A stretch of DNA of 46,096 bases from a bacterium. GTDB lineage: Bacteria; Acidobacteriota; Thermoanaerobaculia; Multivoradales; J023. The DNA is taken from positions 1 through 46,096 of the forward strand of contig JAAELT010000120.1 of assembly GCA_024226315.1 (NCBI GenBank). Direction: 5' to 3'. The notes below the pieces were generated by a model. That model had not been told where the DNA came from and did no database searches. It saw only the letters and a program-made list of their open reading frames with translations. Both the position numbers and the translations under genes were made by a program. The first letter of the stretch is position 1. Every line of letters starts with the position of its first letter. Positions 7,553-14,719 of this stretch are shown piece after piece.

Positions 7553-8967
7553 GAGTCGCGAAGGCGAACCGCGCCGTCCGGGCACGCGTGGCGACCGGGA
7601 TCCTCCTGGCCGCCGCGGCACTGTGTCTTCTCGGCTGCCGGCAACCCGGGGGGCCCATGTCAGACCCAGCGAGACGCAGCGGGCCTCCGGAATTCTTCCT
7701 CGGCGGCATCCAGGTCCACGAGGCCGACAACTCCGACTGGTTCGACGCTCTCGAGAGCCAGTCGATGAACTCGGTGCAGGTCACCGAGTACGCCCGCCAC
7801 GGCGGCTGGGACACTGACGACCTGAGCTGGCACGAGCCCGACGCCCGGGTGCTCGAGGAGATCCGCGGTGCCGAGCGTCGCGGCCTGGCTGTGGTCTACG
7901 TCTGCCGGGTCCATCTCGATCCGGCTGCCGCGCGCAACGAGTTTCTGTGGCACGGCATGATCCGGCCGCGGACCGACGAGCTGGTGGCGTCGTGGTTCGA
8001 GCGCTACGGCGCCTTCGTGGTCGAGCGCGCCGAGCTCGCCGAGCGCGAGGGCGTCGATGTCTTCATGATCGGCAGCGAGATGAACGCTCTGGCGACCACC
8101 ATCGCCGCCAGCCAGCCACCCGAGCTCGAAGAGTATTACCTCAACGAGGAGAAGCAGGAGCAGCGCCGCACCCAGGTACTCGCGCAGGAAAGGATGATCG
8201 ACGCGGAGCGCGAGGGCTTCGACTCGGTGGAGGGCTACATCGACGCCCGCATCACCGCCGAGCGTGCCTGGGCCGAGACTGCTACCGGCGGCAGCGCCGA
8301 GTCGCTCGAGGCGATCAACGCCCACCGCGAGCGCCTTCGCCGGCACTGGGAAGCGCTGATCGAGAAGGTGCGGCACGTCTACTCGGGGCCGGTGGGCTAC
8401 GCCGCCAATTTCGATCAGTACCGCGAGGTGGGCTTCTGGCCCACCCTCGACGTGATGGGCATCAACGCCTACTTCGAGCTTCGCGACCGGGTGCTCGACG
8501 ACGAGAGCGAGGAGCGGCTCTACCCTCTGCTGCTCGACGGCTGGCGCGGCGTGCTGGGGAAGATCGGCGAGTTCCGGGAAGCCAACCGGCTCGGCGACAA
8601 GCCCCTGATCTTCACCGAGATGGGCTTCACCCGGCGCGCCAGGTCGACGCTGCAGCCGTGGGCCGACGAGGGGTTCGCGCTGATTCCCGCCTCGAAGACC
8701 CTGGCGGACGGCTCCCTGGCCGAGACCGGGGACACCGTGGTCGTTTGGCGCGAGCAGCCGATCAAGCTCGAGGAGCGCGCCTGGGCGGTGCGCGCGCTGT
8801 GGCAGGCCCACGCCGAGCTCGAGCGGCCGTTCCTCTCCGGCATCCTGTACTGGAAGCTATCGAGCCACGACTACCACTTCGACGACGAGGCTTTCATGGT
8901 GCACGTCGGCGCGGGCGCGGACGACCCGATTCTGCCCGAGCTGCGGCGGTTCCTGGCCGAATCATGA
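7549..8967 (+). CDS. lipoprotein glycoside hydrolase, GH113-like
   Basis: The ATG at 7549 overlaps the previous stop by 4 bp (ATGA) and is preferred to an in-frame GTG at 7540. Residues 14-30 form a lipoprotein signal peptide with lipobox LLGC (Cys30). The remainder is a TIM-barrel-like protein with two acidic motifs in the positions used by GH113 and related clan-A enzymes: FMIGSEMNA (Glu177, acid/base) and LIFTEMGF (Glu357, nucleophile), plus DVMGINAYF before the second. A charged helical insertion (about residues 190-270) separates them and is longer than I expect. It probably cleaves a beta-linked glycan at the cell surface. The substrate is unknown. Confidence 0.75.
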   Translation: MRVAKANRAVRARVATGILLAAAALCLLGCRQPGGPMSDPARRSGPPEFFLGGIQVHEADNSDWFDALESQSMNSVQVTEYARHGGWDTDDLSWHEPDARVLEEIRGAERRGLAVVYVCRVHLDPAAARNEFLWHGMIRPRTDELVASWFERYGAFVVERAELAEREGVDVFMIGSEMNALATTIAASQPPELEEYYLNEEKQEQRRTQVLAQERMIDAEREGFDSVEGYIDARITAERAWAETATGGSAESLEAINAHRERLRRHWEALIEKVRHVYSGPVGYAANFDQYREVGFWPTLDVMGINAYFELRDRVLDDESEERLYPLLLDGWRGVLGKIGEFREANRLGDKPLIFTEMGFTRRARSTLQPWADEGFALIPASKTLADGSLAETGDTVVVWREQPIKLEERAWAVRALWQAHAELERPFLSGILYWKLSSHDYHFDDEAFMVHVGAGADDPILPELRRFLAES

Positions 8968-9070
8968 AGAGACGCCTTTGACCCAATTGCCTGTCGGCTC
9001 AACGAGATGATCAGGTCCGTCGTCGATTCCCGCATTCCCGAACATAGAAGGCACCCCGACACCTTCCGCC

Positions 9071-9095
9071 CGCGGCCGGCGGCATGCCGGCCGCG
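9071..9095 (+). other. perfect 10-bp hairpin in the leader of the peptide gene
   Basis: CGCGGCCGGC (9071-9080) and GCCGGCCGCG (9086-9095) are perfect inverted repeats around a 5-base loop. They lie 103 bp after the lipoprotein stop and 29 bp before the ATG of the small peptide gene. It could be a terminator stem without a T-tract or a 5'-UTR structure. Confidence 0.5.
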
Positions 9096-9124
9096 ACACT
9101 CGTAACCAGACAGGAGGAGACACG

Positions 9125-9199
9125 ATGAAGGTCAAGACTCAACTCCAGGCCGGCGGCACATGCAACGGCGACTCGGGCGGTCCGCTCACGGATCCGTAG
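9125..9199 (+). CDS. 24-residue peptide gene with strong ribosome-binding site
   Basis: The ATG is preceded by CAGGAGGAGACACG, one of the best Shine-Dalgarno sequences in the window. The peptide begins MKVKTQLQAGG and ends TCNGDSGGPLTDP. The N-terminus resembles tiny bacterial peptides that start MKVKT and carry an Ala-Gly-Gly site, as some secreted or processed peptides do (memory-based). The second half contains GDSGGPL, the active-site signature of trypsin-like proteases, far too short to be an enzyme. It is flanked by hairpins at 9071-9095 and 9213-9247. No modifying enzyme is seen next to it; the following genes encode a GNAT and a DUF6916 protein. Expression is likely from the signals; function is unknown. 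Confidence 0.5.
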   Translation: MKVKTQLQAGGTCNGDSGGPLTDP

Positions 9200-9212
9200 G
9201 TCCCCGCCCGCA

Positions 9213-9247
9213 GCCGGGAACCTGCCCGAATCGAGCGGGTTCCCGGC
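9213..9247 (+). terminator. hairpin after the 24-codon peptide gene
   Basis: GCCGGGAACC (9213-9222) pairs perfectly with GGTTCCCGGC (9238-9247) across a 15-base loop, 13 bp after the peptide stop. The T-tract is weak (CTTGGTG), so it may be a terminator or an mRNA 3' stabiliser. Confidence 0.5.
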
Positions 9248-9254
9248 CTTGGTG

Positions 9255-9260
9255 TAGACT
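9255..9260 (+). promoter_or_regulatory. candidate -10 box of the GNAT gene
   Basis: TAGACT is followed by nine bases and the GTG at 9270, with no purine-rich ribosome-binding site between. This spacing fits a leaderless transcript. Confidence 0.3.
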
Positions 9261-9269
9261 CCCGGCGCC

Positions 9270-9800
9270 GTGAGACCCCAGCTCCAGACCACACGCACGA
9301 CGCTGCGCCCGATCACCCCGGGAGACGACGAATTCCTGCTGCGCGTCTACGCCTCGACCCGCGCCGACGAAATGGCTGTCGTGCCCTGGAGCGAGGATGA
9401 GAAAGAGGATTTCCTGCGCTTCCAGTTCGACGCCCAGCACAAGTACTACCAGGAACATTTCCCGCGAGCGGCCTTCGACCTGATCCTGCTCGACGGCGAG
9501 CCGATCGGCCGGCTGTACGTCGATCGCCGCGACGACGAGATTCGGCTGATCGACATCGCGCTGTTGCCCGAGAGCCGCGGTGGCGGGCTGGGCGGGGCCA
9601 TCATGCGCGAGATCCTCGCCGAGGGCGAGGCCGCCGGCAAGCTGGTGCGCATCCACGTGGAGCAGAACAACCCGGCGCTGAAGCTCTACCGGCGACTGGG
9701 CTTCGAGCAGATCGAGGAGCAGGGCGTCTACTACCTGATGGAGTGGACGCCCCCCGGAATCACCCAGGAGGACGAGACCGTTGCTGGAAAAGCTGTCTAA
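9270..9800 (+). CDS. GNAT-family N-acetyltransferase
   Basis: This 176-aa protein starts at a GTG. It has the GNAT layout: an N-terminal strand RTTLRPITPGDDEFLLRVYA, a central sheet ending DIALLPESRG, the acetyl-CoA pyrophosphate loop GGGLGGAIMREI (R/Q-x-x-G-x-G/A type), and a C-terminal NNPALKLYRRLGFEQIEEQG typical of Acetyltransf_1. It transfers an acetyl group to an unidentified amine. The next gene starts inside its last codons (20-bp overlap), indicating coupled expression with the DUF6916 protein. Confidence 0.85.
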   Translation: MRPQLQTTRTTLRPITPGDDEFLLRVYASTRADEMAVVPWSEDEKEDFLRFQFDAQHKYYQEHFPRAAFDLILLDGEPIGRLYVDRRDDEIRLIDIALLPESRGGGLGGAIMREILAEGEAAGKLVRIHVEQNNPALKLYRRLGFEQIEEQGVYYLMEWTPPGITQEDETVAGKAV

Positions 9801-10080
9801 AGACGATTTCGCCGAGTGCTTGAATCAGAGCTTCAGTATCGAGGTCGAAGGTCGGGAAGCGGTCGAGACCGAGCTGGTCGAGGTCAAGGGCATGGTGAAG
9901 GCCGACGACGCCCCTGACCGGCGCGAGCCCTTCTCGTTGATCTTCGAGGGCCCGATGGATGACGTCCTCGAACAGGGCATCTTCCGTGTCGAGAACGAGA
10001 CCTTGGGCTCTCTCGATCTGTTCATGGTGACCATCGGCCCGGGCAAGGACCGGATGCGCCACGAGGTGGTGTTCACGTAG
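9781..10080 (+). CDS. DUF6916-family protein (99 aa)
   Basis: The start is TTG at 9781, preceded by CAGGAGGACGAG. The sequence (LEKLSKDDFAECLNQSF, then FSLIFEGPMDDVLEQGIFRV and GSLDLFMVTIGPGKD) matches my memory of DUF6916, small proteins often encoded beside phage-tail-collar or Mdp-like genes. No such collar gene is visible here. It is acidic, lacks a signal peptide and is probably cytoplasmic. Function is unknown. Its 3' end overlaps the 3' end of the convergent aminotransferase gene by 8 bp. Confidence 0.75.
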   Translation: MLEKLSKDDFAECLNQSFSIEVEGREAVETELVEVKGMVKADDAPDRREPFSLIFEGPMDDVLEQGIFRVENETLGSLDLFMVTIGPGKDRMRHEVVFT

Positions 10081-11200
10081 CGGTCTTCGCCGGCACGGCC
10101 TGTCGCATCACCGCCACCACCTCGTCGATCTCGTCGTCGGTGATGTGGGCGAAGAGCGGCAAGTTCAACACGCTGCGCGCCAGCCGGTCGGCCCGCTCGC
10201 CGCCCACCGCGGCCTCCAGATAGCCGGCGGCGCCCGGCTGCTTCGACATGGCGCCGGGATAGGTGTTGCCGAACCCGATGCCGTTGCGACGCAGGGTCGC
10301 CTCCACCTCACCGCGGCGGTCGGGATCGATCAGGTTGACGTTGAGGTAGCCGTTCTCCACGTAGCCAGCGGGCGGCGCCACAGTCCGCAGGTCGAGCTCG
10401 TCCAGCTCGCGTCGGTAGCGCTCGGCGGCGCGGCGACGGGAGTCGAGGCGCTCCGGTAGGTATTCCAGGCAGAGGCTCAGGTAGGCAGCGTCGAGGCCGG
10501 CGAGGCGGCTGTTCCAGCCCACCAGGCCGTGCTCGTAGTGGCTGGTGCGGCCGTGATTGCCGAGCCGCCGGACGGTCTCGGCGAGCTCGGTATCGTCGGC
10601 CAGCACGGCGCCGGCGTCACCGCAGGCGCCCAGCACCTTGGCCGGATAGAACGACAGGGTGGCGAGCCGCGCGCCGTGGAAGATCGATTCACCTCGCCAG
10701 CGCACGCCGTAAGCCTGCGCCGCATCCTCGATCAGGGGCAGCTCGCGCTCGCGGCAGAACCTCCGGAAGTCGTCGAGCCGCGCCGAGCCCCAACCGTAGA
10801 GATGCACCAGCATTGCGGCTTTGGGCCGGTAGCGTTCCACCGCCTGGCGGAACAGCTCGAAGTCCATCGCCAGGTCCGCCTCGTCGATGTCGACGGTCAC
10901 CGGCCGGGCTCCGCAGTTGACCACCGCCTCGAAGGTGGCCCAGAACGTGGCGTCGGGCAGCAGCACCAGGTCCCCCGGGCCGACGCCGGCCGCGCGCAGC
11001 GCGAGCTGCAGGGCGTCGGTGCCGTTGGCGCAGCCCACCACCGCGGCGATTTCACACTGGTCGGCCAGCGAGCTTTCCAGCGCCGCCACATCGGGCCCGC
11101 CAACGAAACGTGTCTGGGCGCTCACCTCCGCGCATTTCTCGGCCCAGCGCTCGGGAAAACCAGGTTCGAAGCGGCGGAGGTCGATGAATGGTACGGGCAT
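10073..11200 (-). CDS. DegT/DnrJ/EryC1/StrS-family PLP aminotransferase
   Basis: The start is the ATG at 11200 (MPVPFIDLRRF), the usual N-terminus of the family; upstream codons to 11338 run into the opposite promoter and are not used. The 375-aa length is normal. Fold-type I features are GCANGTDALQLALRA (cofactor phosphate loop, about 56-70), IEDAAQAYG with Asp159 contacting the pyridine ring, and SFYPAKVLG with the Schiff-base Lys188. These enzymes aminate keto-sugars for surface glycans or, less often, act as dehydratases. No sugar-nucleotide genes adjoin it, so the substrate is open. A TATACT box lies 38 bp upstream of the start. Confidence 0.9.
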   Translation of the reverse strand: MPVPFIDLRRFEPGFPERWAEKCAEVSAQTRFVGGPDVAALESSLADQCEIAAVVGCANGTDALQLALRAAGVGPGDLVLLPDATFWATFEAVVNCGARPVTVDIDEADLAMDFELFRQAVERYRPKAAMLVHLYGWGSARLDDFRRFCRERELPLIEDAAQAYGVRWRGESIFHGARLATLSFYPAKVLGACGDAGAVLADDTELAETVRRLGNHGRTSHYEHGLVGWNSRLAGLDAAYLSLCLEYLPERLDSRRRAAERYRRELDELDLRTVAPPAGYVENGYLNVNLIDPDRRGEVEATLRRNGIGFGNTYPGAMSKQPGAAGYLEAAVGGERADRLARSVLNLPLFAHITDDEIDEVVAVMRQAVPAKTAT

Positions 11201-11238
11201 GATGACGGTGGTGGCAGAGAGTGGGACGGAAGGCCGGC

Positions 11239-11244
11239 AGTATA
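11239..11244 (-). promoter_or_regulatory. candidate -10 box of the aminotransferase gene
   Basis: TATACT on the minus strand lies 38 bp upstream of the ATG at 11200. It sits in the divergent region shared with the HEAT-repeat gene. No convincing -35 box is seen. Confidence 0.35.
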
Positions 11245-11329
11245 GCTCAGCGTCCGCCGAGTGCTGATAACATCGAGCGCGAGGGAGGCCTCCGGGGCGG
11301 CAACCAGGAGGCACGAGAGGAGTAGGGCA

Positions 11330-12190
11330 TTGGCGCAATCGAGGAAATCGCCCACCAGATCACAGATCATCAACTTCAAGCTGCTCGATCTGCTGCCGAC
11401 GATGAATCCGGATCAGCAGCTCGAGGTCTTCGAGCGGGTGATCAAGAGCTCCAATCCAGCGGTGCGTCCGCGGGCCCTGGGGCTGGGAGCGGCGATCCTC
11501 TCGAACAATCGCCTGCTGGAGTACCTGCGCGAGGAGGATGACGTGCGGCGCAACGCCGCGGTCGAGATCCTCAAACTGCGGCGCAAGCGCTCCTTCAACC
11601 TGGCCTGCTACCTGTTGGAGGATCGCGACCCCGACGTGGTGCTGCAGGCGGTGCTGATCCTCAGCCATCTGCGCGACCGCAACGCCCTCGAGCCACTGCT
11701 GCAGGTGCTCGACCACCGCGACGCCAACGTCGTGCAGGAGACCATCGTCGCCCTCGGTCGTCTCGGCGACGTGCGGGCGCTGCCACACATCCGCCCCTTC
11801 CTCACCGGCGAGCCGTGGCTGCAGGCGGCGTCGATCGAGGCCATGGGACGGCTGGGTTCAGCCAAGGTCGTTCCCGACCTCGCCGAGCTGCTCGAAGATC
11901 CGCTGCTGGCGCCGCTGGCCACCGACGCCCTGACCCGCATCGGCGGCGTCCAGGCGGTGATCGCGCTCACCCAATACTGGCTCAAGTACGGCGAGGAGTT
12001 CCGCTCCGAGTCGAACCTCAGACGCCTGGCCGACATGCTCGAGGCGCTGACCTCGATCCCCGAGGAGATCATGGAGATCCAGGAGGCACTCCAGGATCAG
12101 GTCAAGACCGGGGACAAAGACCTGCGGGTGCAGGCCGTGCGCTGCCTCGTGGCGCTCAGCGGCTCGAACCGCGGGCTGTGGATGTTCTGA
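11330..12190 (+). CDS. HEAT-repeat protein
   Basis: The start is taken as TTG at 11330, seven bases after AGAGGAG; an in-frame ATG at 11261 would overlap the divergent promoter. The 286-aa protein is almost entirely helical pairs of the HEAT/PBS-lyase type, for example DRDPDVVLQAVLILSHLRD, DANVVQETIVALGRLGD and LQAASIEAMGRLGS. Such proteins are scaffolds for protein contacts and have no catalytic site. No signal peptide is visible, so it is cytoplasmic. The first 40 residues are basic. It stands alone as a transcription unit; a partner cannot be inferred. Confidence 0.85.
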   Translation: MAQSRKSPTRSQIINFKLLDLLPTMNPDQQLEVFERVIKSSNPAVRPRALGLGAAILSNNRLLEYLREEDDVRRNAAVEILKLRRKRSFNLACYLLEDRDPDVVLQAVLILSHLRDRNALEPLLQVLDHRDANVVQETIVALGRLGDVRALPHIRPFLTGEPWLQAASIEAMGRLGSAKVVPDLAELLEDPLLAPLATDALTRIGGVQAVIALTQYWLKYGEEFRSESNLRRLADMLEALTSIPEEIMEIQEALQDQVKTGDKDLRVQAVRCLVALSGSNRGLWMF

Positions 12191-12328
12191 GCGGCTCACG
12201 AGCCCATAGTGGATGAAGTAGGGTAGTTGCCGTTGGACTAGCATTGAGCAGCTCGACCCCCGAGCACTTCGAGACGGTGAAGGCGATCGTCGAGGTGACC
12301 GGATAACGAGCCCGGCGCGCCCGCGGCC

Positions 12329-12552
12329 TGCACGAACGTACAGGGCCTCGGGATACTTGTTCCCATACTCTGCACGAACGTGCAGGCGATGGTGGCGCCC
12401 GTGCCGAGGTTCTGCACGAACGTGCAGGCGATGGTGGCGCCCGTGCCGAGGTTCTGCACGAACGTGCAGGCGATGGTGGCGCCCGTGCCGAGGTTCTGCA
12501 CGAACGTGCAGATGCCAGGAACAACTGCGAATATGCCGTACACGAACGTGCA
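12329..12552. repeat. six 14-bp palindromes at exact 42-bp pitch
   Basis: The palindrome TGCACG-AA-CGTGCA starts at 12329, 12371, 12413, 12455, 12497 and 12539, always 42 bp apart. The four central copies are perfect; the first (CGTACA end) and last (TACACG start) each carry one change. The 28-bp spacers 2, 3 and 4 are identical, whereas spacers 1 and 5 are unrelated to them and to each other. Forty-two bp is four helical turns and fourteen codons. The minus strand reads through as CTFVQ plus nine residues per unit. No cas gene is nearby. It may be an operator array or structural repeat, or a relic of a repetitive reading frame. Confidence 0.85.
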
Positions 12553-12570
12553 CGGGCCCGAAAGGCGCGT

Positions 12571-12648
12571 ACTGAGCTCCTGCAAGAGAGCGTCGATCTC
12601 ATCGAGAAAGCGCCGTGCGAGTCCTCGCTGCTGAGACTCGTACGGAGC
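12571..12648 (-). pseudogene. RelE/ParE-family toxin fragment
   Basis: Directly after the DHH gene stop, in another frame, the minus strand reads APYESQQRGLARRFLDEIDA followed by LLQELS. This matches the helical hairpin of ParE-type toxins (usual form WYE-Q-GLGRRFLDEVD). The N-terminal strand and the whole C-terminal sheet are missing. The frame passes into the palindrome array, where it reads CTFVYG and then CTFVQ repeats. It is a relic; no start codon is suitable. Confidence 0.55.
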
Positions 12649-12649
12649 C

Positions 12650-13534
12650 CTACCGGGTCCGGCGCAGCTTGTCGATGATCTCGACGATCTTCGCGTCCGC
12701 TTCCATCACCGGTAGGGGAGTGGAGCCGGCGCCGCGGTGGCCGCCGCCGCCGTAGTCGGACATCAGGTCGCCGATCGAGACTTTGCAGCTGCGGTCGAAG
12801 ATCGAGTGGCCGACGTTGACCATGACGTGCTCTTTGTTGCCGCCCCACTGGGCGCGGACCGAGACGTTGGCCTCGGGGAAGAGAGTGTAGACCAGGAAGC
12901 GGTTGCCCGCCGGCGGCTCGGCGACGCGCCGGAAGTCGGTGAAGACGACGTTGTCGTTGAGCCGGGAGTACTGCACCAGTGTCCAGCAGAAGTCCTCGTT
13001 CTGCTCGAACATGCGAATGATGCGCTGGCGCACCTCTTCTTGCAGCAGCACCTCCCGGACCGGTTTGCTCTTCAGCCACTCCAGGCACTTCATGAAGTAC
13101 GCCTCGTTGTCGCCCAGTCCGGTGCGGGGATCGAGGGTGAAGCCGAGCAGCACGTAGCCGCGGGGCTGCAGGACGTCGTCCTCGGTAAGCTGAGCCGAGT
13201 CGAAGCGGTTGGTCTCGTGCACCAGGTCGGTGAGCTCGGAGTCCTGGCCGTAGTACTCCCACACCAACTGTGCGGCGCTCGGCGCCACGCGGTGCAGGCC
13301 GTCGAACTTGGGCGGCGGCTTCTCGTTGCTGGCGGTCAGCAGGTGGTGGTCGAACCAGCGGCTGCAGGCCGGATGGTAGGGCAGGTTGGCGATGCAATCG
13401 CCCTCGAGGACGTCGAAGGTCTTGTCGGTGATCTCCTGCGGATGCACCAGCACGATCTCATCGACCTCGTCGTGACGGGTCATGATCAACGCGCACGCCA
13501 ATCCGTCCAGGTCTGCTCGGGTCACCAATCGCAT
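12650..13534 (-). CDS. DHH-family phosphoesterase
   Basis: This 294-aa protein has the DHH-superfamily metal motifs: RADLDG (Asp8 and Asp10), EGDCIANLPYH as the second region, FDHH (62-64) and a C-terminal DHHA1-type GGGGHRGAGS. Such enzymes hydrolyse phosphodiester or phosphoanhydride bonds in oligonucleotides, cyclic dinucleotides, pAp or polyphosphate, usually with Mn2+. No CBS or PAS domain is present. It is cytoplasmic and apparently monocistronic, diverging from the metallo-hydrolase gene. The substrate cannot be chosen from sequence. Confidence 0.85.
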   Translation of the reverse strand: MRLVTRADLDGLACALIMTRHDEVDEIVLVHPQEITDKTFDVLEGDCIANLPYHPACSRWFDHHLLTASNEKPPPKFDGLHRVAPSAAQLVWEYYGQDSELTDLVHETNRFDSAQLTEDDVLQPRGYVLLGFTLDPRTGLGDNEAYFMKCLEWLKSKPVREVLLQEEVRQRIIRMFEQNEDFCWTLVQYSRLNDNVVFTDFRRVAEPPAGNRFLVYTLFPEANVSVRAQWGGNKEHVMVNVGHSIFDRSCKVSIGDLMSDYGGGGHRGAGSTPLPVMEADAKIVEIIDKLRRTR

Positions 13535-13624
13535 CGCGGTCCTCGAAGGATTCCTCCGGTATTCTGGAGAGCCACATTATTCACGTTTCGAGGCAGAAAA
13601 GCCAATCCAGGCCGCCTGCGGCGG

Positions 13625-13630
13625 TATGAT
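13625..13630 (+). promoter_or_regulatory. candidate -10 box of the MBL hydrolase gene
   Basis: TATGAT lies seven bases before the ATG at 13638 and follows the GC-rich inverted sequence GCCGCCTGCGGCGG. No ribosome-binding site separates them, so a leaderless start is possible. The in-frame ATG at 13626 would then lie inside the box. Confidence 0.3.
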
Positions 13631-13637
13631 TCGGGCG

Positions 13638-14666
13638 ATGAGAATCGGCAGGATCGGAGCAGCGCTGGTGATGATCTTCCTCGCTGCCATCGTCTCGGTG
13701 GAATCGGGCCGGGCGACAGGCGAGGAGAGCGCGACGGAGGAGGCCACCGAAGGGACCACAGTGAGCGACGAACCCGGCCCCTACGTGCGCGTGCTGGGCA
13801 CGGCGCAGGACGGCGGGTTTCCGCACGCGGCGTGCGGCTGCTCGCGCTGCGAGCTGGCGCGCCACGACCCGGCCGTCCGGCGCGGAGTCGCCAGCCTGGG
13901 GCTGATCGTTCCGAGCACCGCGGGTGGGCAGGCGGCGAAGGTCTACCTGATCGACGCCACGCCCGACGTGCGGCGGCAGATCGACATGCTGGCCGACGTG
14001 CGCGACGCACCGGAAGGCCGGGTCGACCGCGCGCCGGTCGACGGGGTGATGCTCACCCACGCGCACCTGGGCCACTACACCGGCCTGGCGTTCTTCGGCT
14101 TCGAGGCGGTCCACACCAACAAGCTGCCGGTGTTCTGCACGCCGGCGATGGCGGAGTTCTTGAGTAGCAACGGCCCGTGGAGCCAGCTGGTTACGATCGG
14201 CAACGTCGAGCTTCGGCAGGTCGCTCCCGGGAGTAGCTTCGAGCTCGGCGGGGGAGTACGGGTCGAGCTGCTCCCGGTGCCGCACCGCGACGAATTCGCC
14301 GACACCGTGGGCTTCGTGCTGCGTGGACCGCGCCGCAGCCTGCTCTACGTGCCCGATACCGATTCCTGGGACGCCTGGAAGACACCGTTGCCAGACGTGC
14401 TGCGCGACGTCGATGTGGCGATCCTCGACGGTTCGTTCTATTCGCTGGACGAGCTCCCGGGGCGAGACATCTCACAGGTCAAGCATCCGCTGATCACCGT
14501 CTCGATGGACCTTTTGCAGGCGATCGTCGACGCCGGCGAGACCGAGGTCTACTTCTCCCACATGAATCACACCAACCCGGTGTTGATGCCGGGCAGCACC
14601 GAGCGCGACGAGATCGAGAAGCGGGGATTCCACGTGCTCGAGGACGGACAGGAGATCGGTCTTTAG
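13638..14666 (+). CDS. PqqB-like metallo-beta-lactamase-fold hydrolase, exported
   Basis: This 342-aa protein, read from the ATG at 13638, starts with a signal peptide (about 1-26) and an acidic Ser/Thr/Glu linker. The core starts VRVLGTAQDGGFPHAACGCS with two Cys-x2-Cys-like pairs, the PqqB/MBL opening. The metal motif is THAHLGHYTG (His141, His143, His146), followed by VPHRDEFADTVGFVL and VAILDGSF. PqqB proteins act in pyrroloquinoline-quinone formation, but no pqqA, C, D or E gene is visible, so it is probably a relative with another substrate. An in-frame ATG at 13626 is an alternative start. The following operon begins 53 bp downstream behind its own TATACT box. Confidence 0.75.
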   Translation: MRIGRIGAALVMIFLAAIVSVESGRATGEESATEEATEGTTVSDEPGPYVRVLGTAQDGGFPHAACGCSRCELARHDPAVRRGVASLGLIVPSTAGGQAAKVYLIDATPDVRRQIDMLADVRDAPEGRVDRAPVDGVMLTHAHLGHYTGLAFFGFEAVHTNKLPVFCTPAMAEFLSSNGPWSQLVTIGNVELRQVAPGSSFELGGGVRVELLPVPHRDEFADTVGFVLRGPRRSLLYVPDTDSWDAWKTPLPDVLRDVDVAILDGSFYSLDELPGRDISQVKHPLITVSMDLLQAIVDAGETEVYFSHMNHTNPVLMPGSTERDEIEKRGFHVLEDGQEIGL

Positions 14667-14690
14667 CGAATACGATCCACGCGAGTGCCG

Positions 14691-14696
14691 TATACT
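14691..14696 (+). promoter_or_regulatory. candidate -10 box of the DUF4178-DUF350 operon
   Basis: TATACT lies 24 bp before the ATG at 14720, with GCGAGGA as ribosome-binding site in between. A matching -35 box (GAATAC at 14668-14673, 17-bp spacer) is weak. Confidence 0.4.
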
Positions 14697-14719
14697 GGGC
14701 ACTGGCTCGCGAGGACACG

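Noticed and set aside
9125..9199. Fragment of a trypsin-like protease gene
   Set aside because: The GDSGGPL motif suggests this, but the ORF has its own strong ribosome-binding site and start, and no flanking protease sequence is readable in any frame.
12329..12552. CRISPR array
   Set aside because: The repeat is only 14 bp, three of five spacers are identical, and no cas gene is in the window. It is reported as a periodic palindrome array.
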